Part shown: positions 25,089-34,096 of the stretch, piece after piece
Numbering within the stretch: position 1 is the first letter of the stretch
How the letters are laid out: each line of letters starts with the position of its first letter
Origin: Paenibacillus sp. J23TS9
GTDB taxonomy: Bacteria; Bacillota; Bacilli; Paenibacillales; Paenibacillaceae
Assembly (NCBI RefSeq): GCF_018403225.1
Contig: NZ_BOSG01000001.1
Coordinates: 2,976,001 to 3,040,000 of the forward strand
Direction: 5' to 3'
Length of the DNA stretch: 64,000 bases
The notes under the pieces: generated by a model
What the model was told of the DNA's origin: nothing
Database searches by the model: none
Seen by the model: only the letters and a program-made list of their open reading frames with translations
Position numbers and translations under genes: made by a program

Positions 25089-26531
25089 CTAATTTTCAGG
25101 CATGACTGGAGGCACTTGATATCGCTTCTCCAGCATTTCCGGTTTGGGGGCAAATACCCGCAGAACCAGATTAAAGTTACCGTCAGGTGCTGGAAGCCAG
25201 TTTGACTGCTTGCCCTGCGGTGGAGTTTGTTGAATATAAATATCCAATGATCCGTCCGGGTTATACTGCAGTCCTTTCGTCAGATCACCAATGGCATATC
25301 TCTGTATCGGGTTAGGCACCAGGTAAAAATCAGCTCCGTACATGGTCAGCGCCCAAAAGCCGTCCGCAGCTGGGATCTGATCCTTGTCAAAATGAAGCAT
25401 GTACTCACGCGAGCCGGTTAATGGCTTCCCATTTCCATCTTCAAAGGTGCGGGCATACAGCTCTTCAGACGGAACATTGGCGGCGAGACCGGAATATGCA
25501 ACTAAAGCGCGCACAAGAAAATGATCCCCATTCATGCCAACGTCGTAACCGACAACCCAGCCGTTTTCTTTGGGAACCCAAAAGCCCGCTTTTTCAATGA
25601 TATTCCGTCCATCACGCGCCGCCCGTTCCAACCCGGCGATGGTGGCCGGATCCAGCCCTTTTGCATCAAATCCCTTCGCTGCATCGATTCCGATGAGCTT
25701 GAATTGATCCAGCAGAACCTGTTCGCTTGACGGAGGCGGATTTTTCTTCATGGCATCTGTCATGATTTTGAAAAATGCTAAGGGGTGGCTCTCTAATTGA
25801 GGTAAAGAGACTCCTGGCTGCTCTGCCTTCAACGGCTGATGAGACAAGGAGTTGAGCGTAAATAGCTGTTCAAACGCAGCTGCCTTTGCTTCATCCTCCT
25901 TGCCGTTCACCTCAACGCGCCCGACCAACCAGACCGTATTCGTTGGCGCAAGGATTTTCGGGTAACTCGTTTTCCAATGCCATGATGGACCGGCAATGAC
26001 AACTTTTCCTGCCTTATCCATGGTCGTGCGGTTAGATACATTTTGGAAGGTGTTCGTATAGGCATCCAGCATTTGGACGGTGTAATAGCGGTTGTCAGGG
26101 TTTGCCGGCACTTTCAGTACTACAGGCCCCTTGGAGAGATCCAGCCAGGCGGTAAAATAAAGCGTGGAGCTATTGGGTGTGACGATGTCTTTATACGCCG
26201 GTGAAGCCAGCGTAGTGGAGTAGTAAAACTGATTGAGCGGTGCTCTCGTCCTCAGTATTTTTTCCTTTGTTTGTTCCATCACGACGAGTGGATAGCCGTA
26301 TATATATGCCTGTACGCCAAGTGAATAAGCCAGCTGTTCGAGTTCTGGCGCTCCCATGCCGGTCTGTGCCTGTGCCCGATGAGGCAGCTCTGCCGTCGGC
26401 TCATGTCCGAGCTTTTCAATATACGAATCCGCAAAAGCAGTTGATAAGCCGCCGGACAAGGCCCCGCCAACCAATACCGCAGCCAGCAGCCCTTTTGCTA
26501 TCCATGTAAGCCTCCATGTACGCCATTTCAT
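25089..26531 (-). CDS. Exported DUF1254/DUF1214 protein
   Basis: A 480-residue protein with an N-terminal signal peptide (hydrophobic GLLAAVLVGGALSGG, ending near AFA-D). The N-terminal half (YIYGYPLVVMEQTKEK; VTPNSSTLYFTAWLDLSKGPVVLKVP) matches DUF1254 and the C-terminal part (FWALTMYGADFYLVPNPIQRYAIGD; DIYIQQTPP) matches DUF1214. The function is not established. I chose the ATG at 26531, with AAAGGGG 8 bases upstream, over a GTG six codons earlier. It appears monocistronic. Confidence 0.85.
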   Translation of the reverse strand: MKWRTWRLTWIAKGLLAAVLVGGALSGGLSTAFADSYIEKLGHEPTAELPHRAQAQTGMGAPELEQLAYSLGVQAYIYGYPLVVMEQTKEKILRTRAPLNQFYYSTTLASPAYKDIVTPNSSTLYFTAWLDLSKGPVVLKVPANPDNRYYTVQMLDAYTNTFQNVSNRTTMDKAGKVVIAGPSWHWKTSYPKILAPTNTVWLVGRVEVNGKEDEAKAAAFEQLFTLNSLSHQPLKAEQPGVSLPQLESHPLAFFKIMTDAMKKNPPPSSEQVLLDQFKLIGIDAAKGFDAKGLDPATIAGLERAARDGRNIIEKAGFWVPKENGWVVGYDVGMNGDHFLVRALVAYSGLAANVPSEELYARTFEDGNGKPLTGSREYMLHFDKDQIPAADGFWALTMYGADFYLVPNPIQRYAIGDLTKGLQYNPDGSLDIYIQQTPPQGKQSNWLPAPDGNFNLVLRVFAPKPEMLEKRYQVPPVMPEN

Positions 26532-26628
26532 CGCATAGCCCCTTTCCACGATCCATATCCAGCCCTGGTATATTTTTCATGCGTTTGAAGTTAGGATTAG
26601 CCAATGGAAGGCGCATTATTCCCTCGCT

Positions 26629-27261
26629 TTATCGAGATTCATAGTTCTGGTAACGGTCCTTGTCGTCCCACATCCGGTTAAAGGTATCCTCGAAAGTCCG
26701 AACGACCGCAGCATCATGGATGATCAAAGCGACATCGTCGTTCTCCTTCACGGAGGACTTCAGGTAATTGAACGAGCCGGCCTCCACGCTTTTTCCGTCC
26801 GCGATGAGCATTTTAAGATGCATTTTTCCCTTATGGCTGCTAACCTTGACCGGAACGCCTGCTTTCATGATCTGTTTGAGCGCATCCTGCTGCTTCTCCT
26901 TCCCCTCCGCATGCTCCTGATCCGTGATGAGACGCACGCGAACTCCCCTGCCGGCGGCGCCCGCGATTGCGTCGACGATCGGGTCGTAATTCAAGCTGTA
27001 TATCGCAACGTCAAGCGTGCTCTTGGCATCGTTGATCAAGCCAGTGATGGCCTGCTCCGGATGATCTCCGTTTTGAACGAAATACGTCTGAATGGAGCTC
27101 TCGCCACCGGACACCTGCTGACCGGATTTCGCCTGCTCTTGCGGTTCCATAGGTTCGTTTGCGGCTCCGCTTGCCTGCTTGTCCGCCTGCCCGTCTGCCG
27201 TGCAGCCGGACAACAGCCCGCAGATCAAGGCTGCCGTAATCCATGGGTTCCATCTTGGCAT
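26629..27261 (-). CDS. PLD-like (HKD) domain lipoprotein
   Basis: A 210-residue protein with a lipoprotein signal (ALICGLLSGC; Cys near residue 20), a Gln/Glu-rich linker and one phospholipase-D-like domain. The single HKD motif is HLKMLIADGKSVEAGSFN near residues 150-167. Family members with one motif, such as the nuclease Nuc, act as dimers. It may be a surface nuclease or phosphodiesterase. The ATG at 27261 follows AAGGAG and begins the signal peptide; an upstream frame start adds 14 residues. Confidence 0.82.
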   Translation of the reverse strand: MPRWNPWITAALICGLLSGCTADGQADKQASGAANEPMEPQEQAKSGQQVSGGESSIQTYFVQNGDHPEQAITGLINDAKSTLDVAIYSLNYDPIVDAIAGAAGRGVRVRLITDQEHAEGKEKQQDALKQIMKAGVPVKVSSHKGKMHLKMLIADGKSVEAGSFNYLKSSVKENDDVALIIHDAAVVRTFEDTFNRMWDDKDRYQNYESR

Positions 27262-27386
27262 AAAAATACTCACTCCTTCCGGCTGAAATGATTTGCTTAT
27301 CATCGTAACAAATTCGGAGCTGGATCTCCAATATTCCGGTCATTAGGCGATAAGGGATGCTGAGCTCCTGAAAACATGCACAAAAA

Positions 27387-27407
27387 ACGGCCTGCTCATC
27401 AGGCCGT
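27387..27407 (-). terminator. Terminator of the nitroreductase gene
   Basis: An 8-base-pair stem ACGGCCTG with loop CTCAT is followed on the minus strand by TTTTTTG. It lies 50 bases after the stop at 27458. Confidence 0.85.
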
Positions 27408-27457
27408 CCTCTACACGCAATTATCTTTCGACTACGATTCAATGGCGTTGTCTACGC

Positions 27458-28084
27458 TTAAAAACCGTTAAACGTCACGAACTCCCCTACGGGCTTGCGG
27501 TAACCGCGGGGTCTTTGCTTGCCGGTGTCCTCTTTGCCGATCGTAATCAGCATTGCGGGTACGTAGCGGTCCGGAATGTTCAACGCCCGGCGAAGCTGCT
27601 CGGGATCGAAGCCGATCATCGGGCAGGTATCCCAACCTTTGTCCTTGGCGATCAGCATGAACAGCATCGCGGACAAGCTTGCGTTGCGAATGGCTTCGTC
27701 CCTTTTGAACGCATCGCCTCCATCTTCGTACATGCCGATGACGCTGCTGACTGTTTCGTCGAATTCGCGCCGGTCGATGACTCCGAGATTCAGCAAACCT
27801 TCGTTGATCGGACCAATGTTGTGATAGGCATCCAAATCTCCCAGCACGACGATCACCGCAGAGCTTGTCAGCACTTTATATTGCTTGAAAGCCGCCTCGT
27901 ACACCTTTTCCTTCAGCTCCTTCTCCGTCACCGCGACGTAGTGGGTGTGCTGCAAATTGAAGGCGGAAGGAGCGAACTTCACGAGGCCGAACATTTCGGC
28001 GAGCTCCTGCTCGCTAATATTAACGTCGGTTTGGAACTTATTGGCGGATCTTCTGGCTTGGACGAGCTCCTGAAACTGGCTCAT
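27458..28084 (-). CDS. Nitroreductase family protein (NfsB/YodC-like)
   Basis: A 208-residue FMN-dependent NAD(P)H oxidoreductase. N-terminal RRSANKFQTDVNISEQELAE and KFAPSAFNLQHTHYVAV are the FMN-binding elements; DKGWDTCPMIGFDPEQLRRALNIP and PRGYRKPVGEFV complete the family pattern. AGGGAG precedes the ATG. It is cytoplasmic and probably reduces nitroaromatics or quinones. It has its own terminator and no operon partner. Confidence 0.92.
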   Translation of the reverse strand: MSQFQELVQARRSANKFQTDVNISEQELAEMFGLVKFAPSAFNLQHTHYVAVTEKELKEKVYEAAFKQYKVLTSSAVIVVLGDLDAYHNIGPINEGLLNLGVIDRREFDETVSSVIGMYEDGGDAFKRDEAIRNASLSAMLFMLIAKDKGWDTCPMIGFDPEQLRRALNIPDRYVPAMLITIGKEDTGKQRPRGYRKPVGEFVTFNGF

Positions 28085-28216
28085 GATAATATCTCCCTTA
28101 TGTATGTTTTTTCAATCAATATCCACTCAGTTATTTTATATCAGTTGCTTTAAAAAAGTGAGTTAAATATATCATACATCCCTATTTTTTCGCAATACTT
28201 CCGGTCAGCAGAAAAT

Positions 28217-28237
28217 AAAAAAAAGACGCTCAGTGTC
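28217..28237 (-). terminator. Weak terminator after the cupredoxin-like gene
   Basis: A short imperfect hairpin (GACGC-TCA-GTGTC) is followed on the minus strand by eight T, 9 bases after the stop at 28246. The stem is short, so efficiency is uncertain. Confidence 0.5.
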
Positions 28238-28245
28238 AAAAGCAG

Positions 28246-28620
28246 CTAATGGGCTGCCTTCACTGTAAGCGTCCCATTGAAATTTTTGGAGGGAATCGCA
28301 ATATCGTACGTGCCCGGCTGCGGGTTGCTCAGCAGAAATATGTTTTCGCCTTCCTTCAAATCTGCATCAACGTTCAGGTTTTGGGATACGAGCTTTAATC
28401 CGGTGCCGGCTCTGGGCTTCACGTCAACGACAACCTTGATCATTTTCTTCGCCTCAAAGTCAGTGTTTGCCGGGGTGAATCCGGCTGCAGATACCTCGAT
28501 CGTGGCCACTTGCATGTCGTTGTCTTCATCGATGGCGGCGGCAAGAGATTTCGGCTGACCAATAGCTCCCAGCGCGATCCGGTCCTGCAGCAGCAGCATG
28601 CCTCCAGCGAGCACGGCCAA
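28246..28620 (-). CDS. Small cupredoxin-like beta-sandwich protein, unknown function
   Basis: A 124-residue protein with an N-terminal hydrophobic stretch (AVLAGGMLLLQ) that may be a short anchor, followed by a beta-rich domain (TIEVSAAGFTPANTDFEAKKMIKVVV; GENIFLLSNPQPGTYDIAIPSKNFNGTLTVKA) resembling cupredoxin-like folds. No Cys is present and only one His, at the C-terminus, so a copper site is unlikely. TTG at 28620 follows GAGGAA and is the best start; an in-frame stop lies 19 codons upstream. Confidence 0.6.
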   Translation of the reverse strand: MAVLAGGMLLLQDRIALGAIGQPKSLAAAIDEDNDMQVATIEVSAAGFTPANTDFEAKKMIKVVVDVKPRAGTGLKLVSQNLNVDADLKEGENIFLLSNPQPGTYDIAIPSKNFNGTLTVKAAH

Positions 28621-28900
28621 TGAAGAGTTCCTCGTCGTTGTACCAACTGAATCCGCACACAGACTCAGCCGACATTGTTAATTATATTAACTTTTGTAAA
28701 CACAAGATTATCCCTCTGTTAAGTCACTATAAACATATGTCAAAAAAAAATATACAAATATACCCAAGTGGCAGGCCAATGGGTTCGCCAAACCCTTTTC
28801 TGGAGTAGATTCTGAGCGTTCGCCTTATTTTTACTCCGTATAAAATTGTTGGCCTTGCGAAACATAAAGGTACATACCGATTCTTTTGACGGAGGCTGCC
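28621..28900. other. Intergenic region between the cupredoxin-like gene and the frameshifted membrane gene
   Basis: A 280-base AT-rich stretch serving the two divergent genes. I see no credible gene or strong inverted repeat in it. A GGAGG ribosome site at its right edge belongs to the plus-strand gene at 28901. Confidence 0.5.
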
Positions 28901-29250
28901 ATGTTCTATGTATACTGCCTATCACTGCTGATCGGCGGCTTGTCGATCGTCAAATAGTCGTGTTCTCCTACCAAAGCAAGCATATCGATCCCCAATTCTG
29001 GTCCACGTTCAAGTTCCAGCTGCTGATGCTTCCACTTATGCTGGCCGCGAACTTAAGCATCGGCTATGGCATCCGCTTCGGCTTCAAAGCGTCGGGCCAG
29101 CTGAGCTTCGTCCTGATCGCGGCCAAATGCCTGGAGATCTTCATCTTCATCGCGATGGGCTTTTTGTTTCTAAAAGAAATTCCGTCCTGGAAAACATGGC
29201 TTGGACTTGCGGTGATCATTGGAGGCGTGGTGTTGACCAAGCTGAAATGA
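28901..29250 (+). pseudogene. Small DMT/EmrE-like membrane protein gene with a frameshift
   Basis: The ATG at 28901 has GGAGG 6 bases upstream and begins MFYVYCLSLLIGGLSIVK, then stops at a TAG after 18 codons. The +1-shifted frame continues smoothly as IVVFSYQSKHIDPQFWSTFK to a stop at 29250. One base missing near 28950-28957 accounts for the break; restoring it gives about 116 residues with four membrane segments (ending WLGLAVIIGGVVLTKLK), typical of a short drug/metabolite transporter. It may be a genuine null, a sequencing error or, less likely, recoded. A longer open frame starting at 28846 lacks a ribosome site and a sensible N-terminus. Confidence 0.7.
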
Positions 29251-29287
29251 ATCGCCCGCCGTGATTGTGGTAGTCGCTGAACGCAAA

Positions 29288-29319
29288 AAAACGGCCCTGA
29301 TGCTTTCATCAGACCGTTT
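29288..29319. terminator. Bidirectional terminator between convergent genes
   Basis: A hairpin of AAACGG-CCTGATG and CATCAGA-CCGTTT around loop CTTT lies between the plus-strand membrane gene (ends 29250) and the minus-strand gene ending at 29369. A-rich and T-containing flanks suit both directions. Confidence 0.7.
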
Positions 29320-29368
29320 GCTTTAATATAATATGAACGTAGAAAGAGTATAATTTCCCAATTCCCCG

Positions 29369-29728
29369 TCAGCGCAAAAATCCGTTCAGTGTGACCGCGG
29401 AAAACAGGAAAACGCCAGAGTATAGCGGCCAAAAGGCATCTTTGAAAATGAACATGCCGACGATCCCTGAAAACAGCAGTCCGGCCGTATTCATGACCGC
29501 CACAACAACCGCTGTGCTGCGAAATAACCGCATGACTCCATGATGCAGCAGGCTTAAACAAATATAGTAAGGAAACAATACGAGAAAAACGAGTACGGCG
29601 GGAACGAAAGGCCCCATATCTATGAGGGAATCATCCTCCATCTGCGTTGCGGCGACGGCCCATGCCAAGGCAAGGATCGGCGAGCAGGCGAAGAGATTCA
29701 GCAGCAGCTGTTTTTTCGGATCTCTCAT
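29369..29728 (-). CDS. Small membrane protein of unknown function
   Basis: A 119-residue protein with four hydrophobic segments (residues about 9-27, 39-60, 70-92, 98-117) and a short cytoplasmic N-terminus (MRDPKKQ). No family recognised. GAGGAGGG precedes the ATG, and it starts 28 bases after the LysE-type gene on the same strand, so the two are probably co-transcribed. Confidence 0.7.
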   Translation of the reverse strand: MRDPKKQLLLNLFACSPILALAWAVAATQMEDDSLIDMGPFVPAVLVFLVLFPYYICLSLLHHGVMRLFRSTAVVVAVMNTAGLLFSGIVGMFIFKDAFWPLYSGVFLFSAVTLNGFLR

Positions 29729-29756
29729 CGGATCGATCCCTCCTCATCCCTTAGTG

Positions 29757-30374
29757 TTAAGCCACATGAAACAGTTTCAGCGCAATATAGACAGCCACGC
29801 CCCAAATGACAAGAGCGGACAGCTTGTTGATGATGCCTAGCACCCTGCCGCCACGGTCCGCGTCTCCGACTTTTTTGCCGGCATAGCCAAGGGCGAAGAA
29901 CCAGATCCAGGAGACAGCCATCGTGGAGACCGTAAACGCCAGCTTGTTCATTCCTGTGTAGCCGAGCGAGCTCGTGCCGATGACGCCGATCGTATCCAAA
30001 ATCGCATGCGGGTTCAGAAGCGACACCGACATGGCGAACATGATCTGCTTCTTCGCGGGCAGCGACGCCTTGCGCCGGTCCAGTTTCGCTGGCTTGCTCT
30101 TCCAGATGGACCAGCCCATATATAACAAAAATGCCAGGCCAATGATGAAAATCGTTGTCTGCAGCGCGGGAATCGTGAACACTACGACCGACACGCCCAG
30201 TACTGCAAGCAGGATTAGCAGCATATCGCAGCAGGCTGCCGTGACGATGACCGGAATGGCCCCTTTGAATTTGGGCTGCGAGGCCCCTTGGTTAAAAATA
30301 AACACATTTTGCGCGCCCAAAGGCAAAATAAGCCCCAGCGCAAGCAGAATACCGTGAATGATGGCAGTCAGCAT
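29757..30374 (-). CDS. LysE/ArgO family amino-acid exporter
   Basis: A 205-residue inner-membrane exporter with six membrane segments. The N-terminus (GILLALGLILPLGAQNVFIFNQGA) and SVSLLNPHAILDTIGVIG are signatures of LysE/ArgO proteins, which expel basic amino acids. The start at 30374 has AAGG about 10 bases upstream. It leads a two-gene unit with the small membrane protein downstream. Confidence 0.9.
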   Translation of the reverse strand: MLTAIIHGILLALGLILPLGAQNVFIFNQGASQPKFKGAIPVIVTAACCDMLLILLAVLGVSVVVFTIPALQTTIFIIGLAFLLYMGWSIWKSKPAKLDRRKASLPAKKQIMFAMSVSLLNPHAILDTIGVIGTSSLGYTGMNKLAFTVSTMAVSWIWFFALGYAGKKVGDADRGGRVLGIINKLSALVIWGVAVYIALKLFHVA

Positions 30375-30503
30375 ATCCGTAAAACCTTGTCCTTTCCGTC
30401 AAAATCAATCAGCAAGCCTCATGCATATCCGGAACCCGCCGAGAAATGTATATCTTATCATGCGGGCCGGATTCTGTGAATGCCATCTTGGAGGACGATA
30501 ACA

Positions 30504-30536
30504 AAAAACACCGGATCAAAAGCATCCGGTGTTTTT
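30504..30536. terminator. Terminator hairpin after the acyl-CoA dehydrogenase gene
   Basis: A perfect 13-base-pair stem (AAAAACACCGGAT) with loop CAAAAGC provides T5 at both ends, so it can work on either strand. It lies 20 bases after the stop at 30557. Confidence 0.85.
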
Positions 30537-30556
30537 CTCTGTCTTTTATAGCATGC

Positions 30557-31753
30557 TTAGACGCTAGTCGCTTCCCCGATCGCCCGCTGCGCCAGCATCG
30601 CGCCGACCGCGTCCTCCATCGGCGGATTATGCAGCCCTGCGCGGACGTCGCGGTACATCCGCTCCAGCGGCAGGGTGCGCGACAGACTCGATCCGCCCAC
30701 GATCCGCATCGCGAGGTCGACGATGCGCACAGCCGCGTTGGTCGCCACCGTTTTGGCGAGCCCGAGCTCCGGCTTCATCGACGGACGCGCATCGGGCAGC
30801 CGGTCCCAGCGGTCGGCCACGCTGTACAACAGCGTCCGCGCCGTGATCCGCTCCGATTCCATCTCGCCAATTTTGTGCCGGATATGCGGCAGATCGGCGA
30901 TCGGCCCCGGCAGGCTGCTCGGGCGGTATTCCGCGGCGAATTTCACCGCGAAGTCGCGCGCAGCCCACGCGATGCCAAGGTAGCAGGCCGGAATATGGAG
31001 CAGAGCGCCGCCATGGTCGGACATCCCTGATCCAAGGGCGGACCCGTCACTGCCTTCCCATCGGTCGAGGCGCTCCTCTTCCGGCACGAACACGTCTTCC
31101 AGCAGCAGATCATGGCTTCCCGTCGCCCGCATACCCAGCGTGTTCCATGTCTCTTCCATGCCCACCCCGGGTCCTTTGCGGACGTAGAAGGTACCAATTT
31201 TCTCCTCGTCCTCCACATAGGCGGTAACCGTAAACTGGTCCAGCACCGGAAGCAGCGAGCTGAAGGTTTTGCGTCCGGTCAGCAGGTAGCCGCCCTCCGT
31301 TCTGACCGCAGTCGTCTGCGGACGCCCCCCGCGGCTCGGACTGCCGGTCGATGGCTCGCTCGCGAACTGGTTGATCATCGCCCCTTCGTCCACGGCCCGT
31401 CTGCAAAACTCCTCGTACAGCTTTGGCGGCCACGACTGCTTCATGCGCAGCTGCAGCACCTGGCTGACATGCCAGCCGACCGCCAGGGCCGTCGAGCCGT
31501 CTCCCTTGGCGAGCCGCTCCTGCGCGAGCAGCATTTCGTACAGCGAGGCTTCCTCTCCCCCGTAGCTGGCCTGAACGGTCAACTTCAAATATCCGGCCTC
31601 CCGCAGGTCATCGAAATTTTCAAATGGAAACGATCCGTCGCGGTCATGCTCGGCGGCACGCTCAGCAAACGTCACGGCAAGCCGGTCGGAACGGGCGGCG
31701 ATATCCGCTTCGCGCTCCGTTCGTACAAACGGATCCGTAAGGATGGAATTCAT
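30557..31753 (-). CDS. Acyl-CoA dehydrogenase family protein (YdbM-like)
   Basis: A 398-residue flavoprotein of the acyl-CoA dehydrogenase superfamily. The middle domain shows GYLLTGRKTFSS and WNTLGMRATGSHDLLLEDVFVP; the C-terminal helical domain shows RIVGGSSLSRTLPLERMYRDVRAG. The general base Glu of classical dehydrogenases is not obvious, so it may be a monooxygenase-like or desulfurisation-like member. The coding sequence is visibly GC-richer than the flanks. GGGGAG precedes the ATG. Confidence 0.88.
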   Translation of the reverse strand: MNSILTDPFVRTEREADIAARSDRLAVTFAERAAEHDRDGSFPFENFDDLREAGYLKLTVQASYGGEEASLYEMLLAQERLAKGDGSTALAVGWHVSQVLQLRMKQSWPPKLYEEFCRRAVDEGAMINQFASEPSTGSPSRGGRPQTTAVRTEGGYLLTGRKTFSSLLPVLDQFTVTAYVEDEEKIGTFYVRKGPGVGMEETWNTLGMRATGSHDLLLEDVFVPEEERLDRWEGSDGSALGSGMSDHGGALLHIPACYLGIAWAARDFAVKFAAEYRPSSLPGPIADLPHIRHKIGEMESERITARTLLYSVADRWDRLPDARPSMKPELGLAKTVATNAAVRIVDLAMRIVGGSSLSRTLPLERMYRDVRAGLHNPPMEDAVGAMLAQRAIGEATSV

Positions 31754-31837
31754 GCGGCAACTCTCCCCTCTGCAGCTTTCATTCCTTCATTGTATACCTA
31801 TATGGTCGGAATTGTCCAAACCGGTTTGAGTCAGGCT

Positions 31838-33304
31838 TTATCCTTTGGAAGCCGCCTGTTTGTGCCGGACCGCATAAGCATGGTACATCCGCCAGCCCGT
31901 CAGCAGCGCGGCGGCCAGGCAGATGCAGGAAGATACCGTGAACACCGTATGCATCCCGCTGAGGAAAATTTCCGGATGTCCCGAAACGAGTCCGGTGACT
32001 CGGTGCCCGGCCTTGCTGCTCATCACATGGAACAGCGTCGTCGTCGCGATCGTGATCCCCACGACCATTCCGACGTTGCGGACGAGCGAATTGACGCTGC
32101 CCGCCGAACCCAGCTGGGTGCGCGGAACCTGCGACATCACGAGCGAATTGTTCGGGGATTGGAACAGGCCGCTGCCGATGCCGAGCATCCCGATCCATGT
32201 CCCCACGACCCAGAGCGAGCTGCCGTCATGAAGCGCGGCTAAGCCAAACTGCGCAATGACCATGACGATGAGCCCCGCAAAGGTCAGCGGTTCGGAGCCC
32301 AACTTATCCGAAAGGGCGCCGCTGATCGGTGCCACGACGACCATGCAGATCGGGAATAGCATCAGCAGGAAGCCGGCCGAGAACGGCGAAAGGTTCAGCA
32401 TGTTCTGGGCATAAAACGGCGCGATGATATTAAAGCAAAAGTTCGCCGAAAAGACGAGGAAGCCGCATAAAATGCTGACCGAAAACAGCGGATTTTTGAA
32501 CAGCGACAGCTCCAGCAGCGGCTGCTCGCGTTTCGTCTCCACGCGGAGGAACAGGATAAACGCCGCGGCGGCTAGTACCAGCGACAGGATGATCCAGAGA
32601 TTGCCGTAGCCTGCCTGCTGCCCCAGAAGCAAGCCGGAGAACAACGCAACGATGAACACGGCGAACAGCAGGCTGCCGGGCGCATCCACCTTCGCTTTGA
32701 CCTTGACCAGATCCGCCGGAAGGACCTTCCATCCGATGAACACGGCAATCAGGCCGATCGGCACGTTCACCCAGAAAATATATTCCCAGCCGAGCGAGGA
32801 AATGATAATGCCTCCGACGCTTGGCCCTGCGATGCTGCCGAGCGACACGAACGTGCCGATGAGGCCCAGTGCCTTGCCCCGCTCCTTCGCGGGGAAAATA
32901 TCGGTGATGATGCCTTGGCTGTTCGCCATCGTCATCGATGCTCCCAGCGCCTGTATGACTCGGGAAACGATCAAGAACGGCAGCGAGCTGCTGAACCCGC
33001 ATAACAAGGAGCCGAAGATGAAAATATAAGTGCCTAGGCGGAACACGCGGATTTTCCCGACCATGTCCCCCAGCTTGCCGAAAAACAGGATGACCGTGCA
33101 GATCGCCATCAGATAGCCGGTCGTCACCCATTCGATCTGGGCGATCGGCAGCCCAAGCTGCTTGGACAGCACGGGCAGCGCAATATTGACGATACTGCCA
33201 TCCAGCGTCGACATAAAGGTGAATAAATTAAGTACAACAAGAATCAGCCAGCGTTTTTTCTGAATCGCGGCATCCTCTTGATACGATGCAAAAGAAGCAC
33301 TCAT
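31838..33304 (-). CDS. MFS drug exporter, DHA2 (EmrB/QacA) family
   Basis: A 488-residue proton-driven exporter with 14 predicted membrane segments. Motif D1 (LDGSIVNIALPVLSKQL, near residue 35) and motif A (GKLGDMVGKIRVFRLG) mark the DHA2 family, as does the central RVIQALGASMTMANSQGIITD. I chose the ATG at 33304 because it has AGGAGGTTGCC directly upstream. It is divergent from a MarR gene, and two MarR-type boxes lie between them. Confidence 0.92.
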   Translation of the reverse strand: MSASFASYQEDAAIQKKRWLILVVLNLFTFMSTLDGSIVNIALPVLSKQLGLPIAQIEWVTTGYLMAICTVILFFGKLGDMVGKIRVFRLGTYIFIFGSLLCGFSSSLPFLIVSRVIQALGASMTMANSQGIITDIFPAKERGKALGLIGTFVSLGSIAGPSVGGIIISSLGWEYIFWVNVPIGLIAVFIGWKVLPADLVKVKAKVDAPGSLLFAVFIVALFSGLLLGQQAGYGNLWIILSLVLAAAAFILFLRVETKREQPLLELSLFKNPLFSVSILCGFLVFSANFCFNIIAPFYAQNMLNLSPFSAGFLLMLFPICMVVVAPISGALSDKLGSEPLTFAGLIVMVIAQFGLAALHDGSSLWVVGTWIGMLGIGSGLFQSPNNSLVMSQVPRTQLGSAGSVNSLVRNVGMVVGITIATTTLFHVMSSKAGHRVTGLVSGHPEIFLSGMHTVFTVSSCICLAAALLTGWRMYHAYAVRHKQAASKG

Positions 33305-33329
33305 GGCAACCTCCTGATCTCGAAGTGGT

Positions 33330-33394
33330 TTTAGTTGCGCCTGCAACTAAAGATCGTAACCAGTGTAACGCATATTAGTTGCGTGCGCAACCGT
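33330..33394. promoter_or_regulatory. Two MarR-type operator boxes between the DHA2 exporter and marR
   Basis: TTAGTTGC-N4-GCAACTAA at 33331-33350 is a perfect dyad. A second copy with the same spacing, TTAGTTGC-N4-GCAACCGT, lies at 33375-33394, 44 bases on. Both fall in the divergent promoter region, as expected for a MarR repressor controlling exporter and self. Confidence 0.78.
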
Positions 33395-33527
33395 ATTGAG
33401 ATAAGATATTTTTATGCCTTTGCGCATCCACTATTTACGTCAGGGATCCGTCCCGGAGCGAAAGATTTATATCTTACTTTCCCTGTTTGCCCTATTGCTT
33501 ATCCAACCTATAAAAGAGGTGCACCTC

Positions 33528-33959
33528 GTGAAAAAGGAACCTATCGGCAAATTGATTTCTTATATTCAGCGTTCCAATCAAAAAATGCTCGCCAAAGAGC
33601 TTGCCCCGTACGGGATCGGCAGCGGCGGCCAGCACAGTTTCCTCAAAAACGTCCTGCACAATCCCGGTGTCAATCAGGACCGGCTGACGCAGGAGCTGAA
33701 GTTCGACAAAGCTACCACGGCCCGCTCCGTAAAGCAGCTGGAGCATGCCGGCTATATCGAGCGGATTCCAGATCCGGAGGACCGCCGGTCGCTGCTGCTG
33801 TATCCGACGAATAAGGCCAAGGCGTTCGAGCCCGTACTCCAAACCATTTTGGACGACGCCAATAAACGCATGGCAATCCATTTAAGCCCGGACGAGGAAG
33901 AGCAGCTGCTGCAATTGCTCCATAAAGTCAGCTTGAGCTTCTCCGAGACGGAGGACTAG
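33528..33959 (+). CDS. MarR family transcriptional regulator
   Basis: A 143-residue MarR protein: winged helix at residues about 35-105 (VNQDRLTQELKFDKATTARSVKQLEHAGYIERIPDPEDRRSLLLYPT) between helical dimerisation ends. The GTG at 33528 is the best start, with AGAGGTG 6 bases upstream; the longer frame adds a non-conserved hydrophobic extension. The ribosome site sits in a 12-base perfect palindrome (GAGGTGCACCTC). It probably represses the divergent exporter through the TTAGTTGC boxes. Confidence 0.88.
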   Translation: MKKEPIGKLISYIQRSNQKMLAKELAPYGIGSGGQHSFLKNVLHNPGVNQDRLTQELKFDKATTARSVKQLEHAGYIERIPDPEDRRSLLLYPTNKAKAFEPVLQTILDDANKRMAIHLSPDEEEQLLQLLHKVSLSFSETED

Positions 33960-34096
33960 GGCGCATATCGATCTCTTCTCAGTTCATTAAACAGGAACGA
34001 TGTGTTCGTATCGAGCTAGTCTGTCTTCATCGCTCGCCATTCCTGCAGTAAATAGCCGTCACGACCTGGCTCCGTCATTTTCAAGCTTCCGGTCGC

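Noticed and set aside
28846..28900. An upstream start for the small membrane gene
   Set aside because: The N-terminus read from 28846 is not membrane-like and lacks a ribosome site; the GGAGG-led ATG at 28901 in another frame fits the family.
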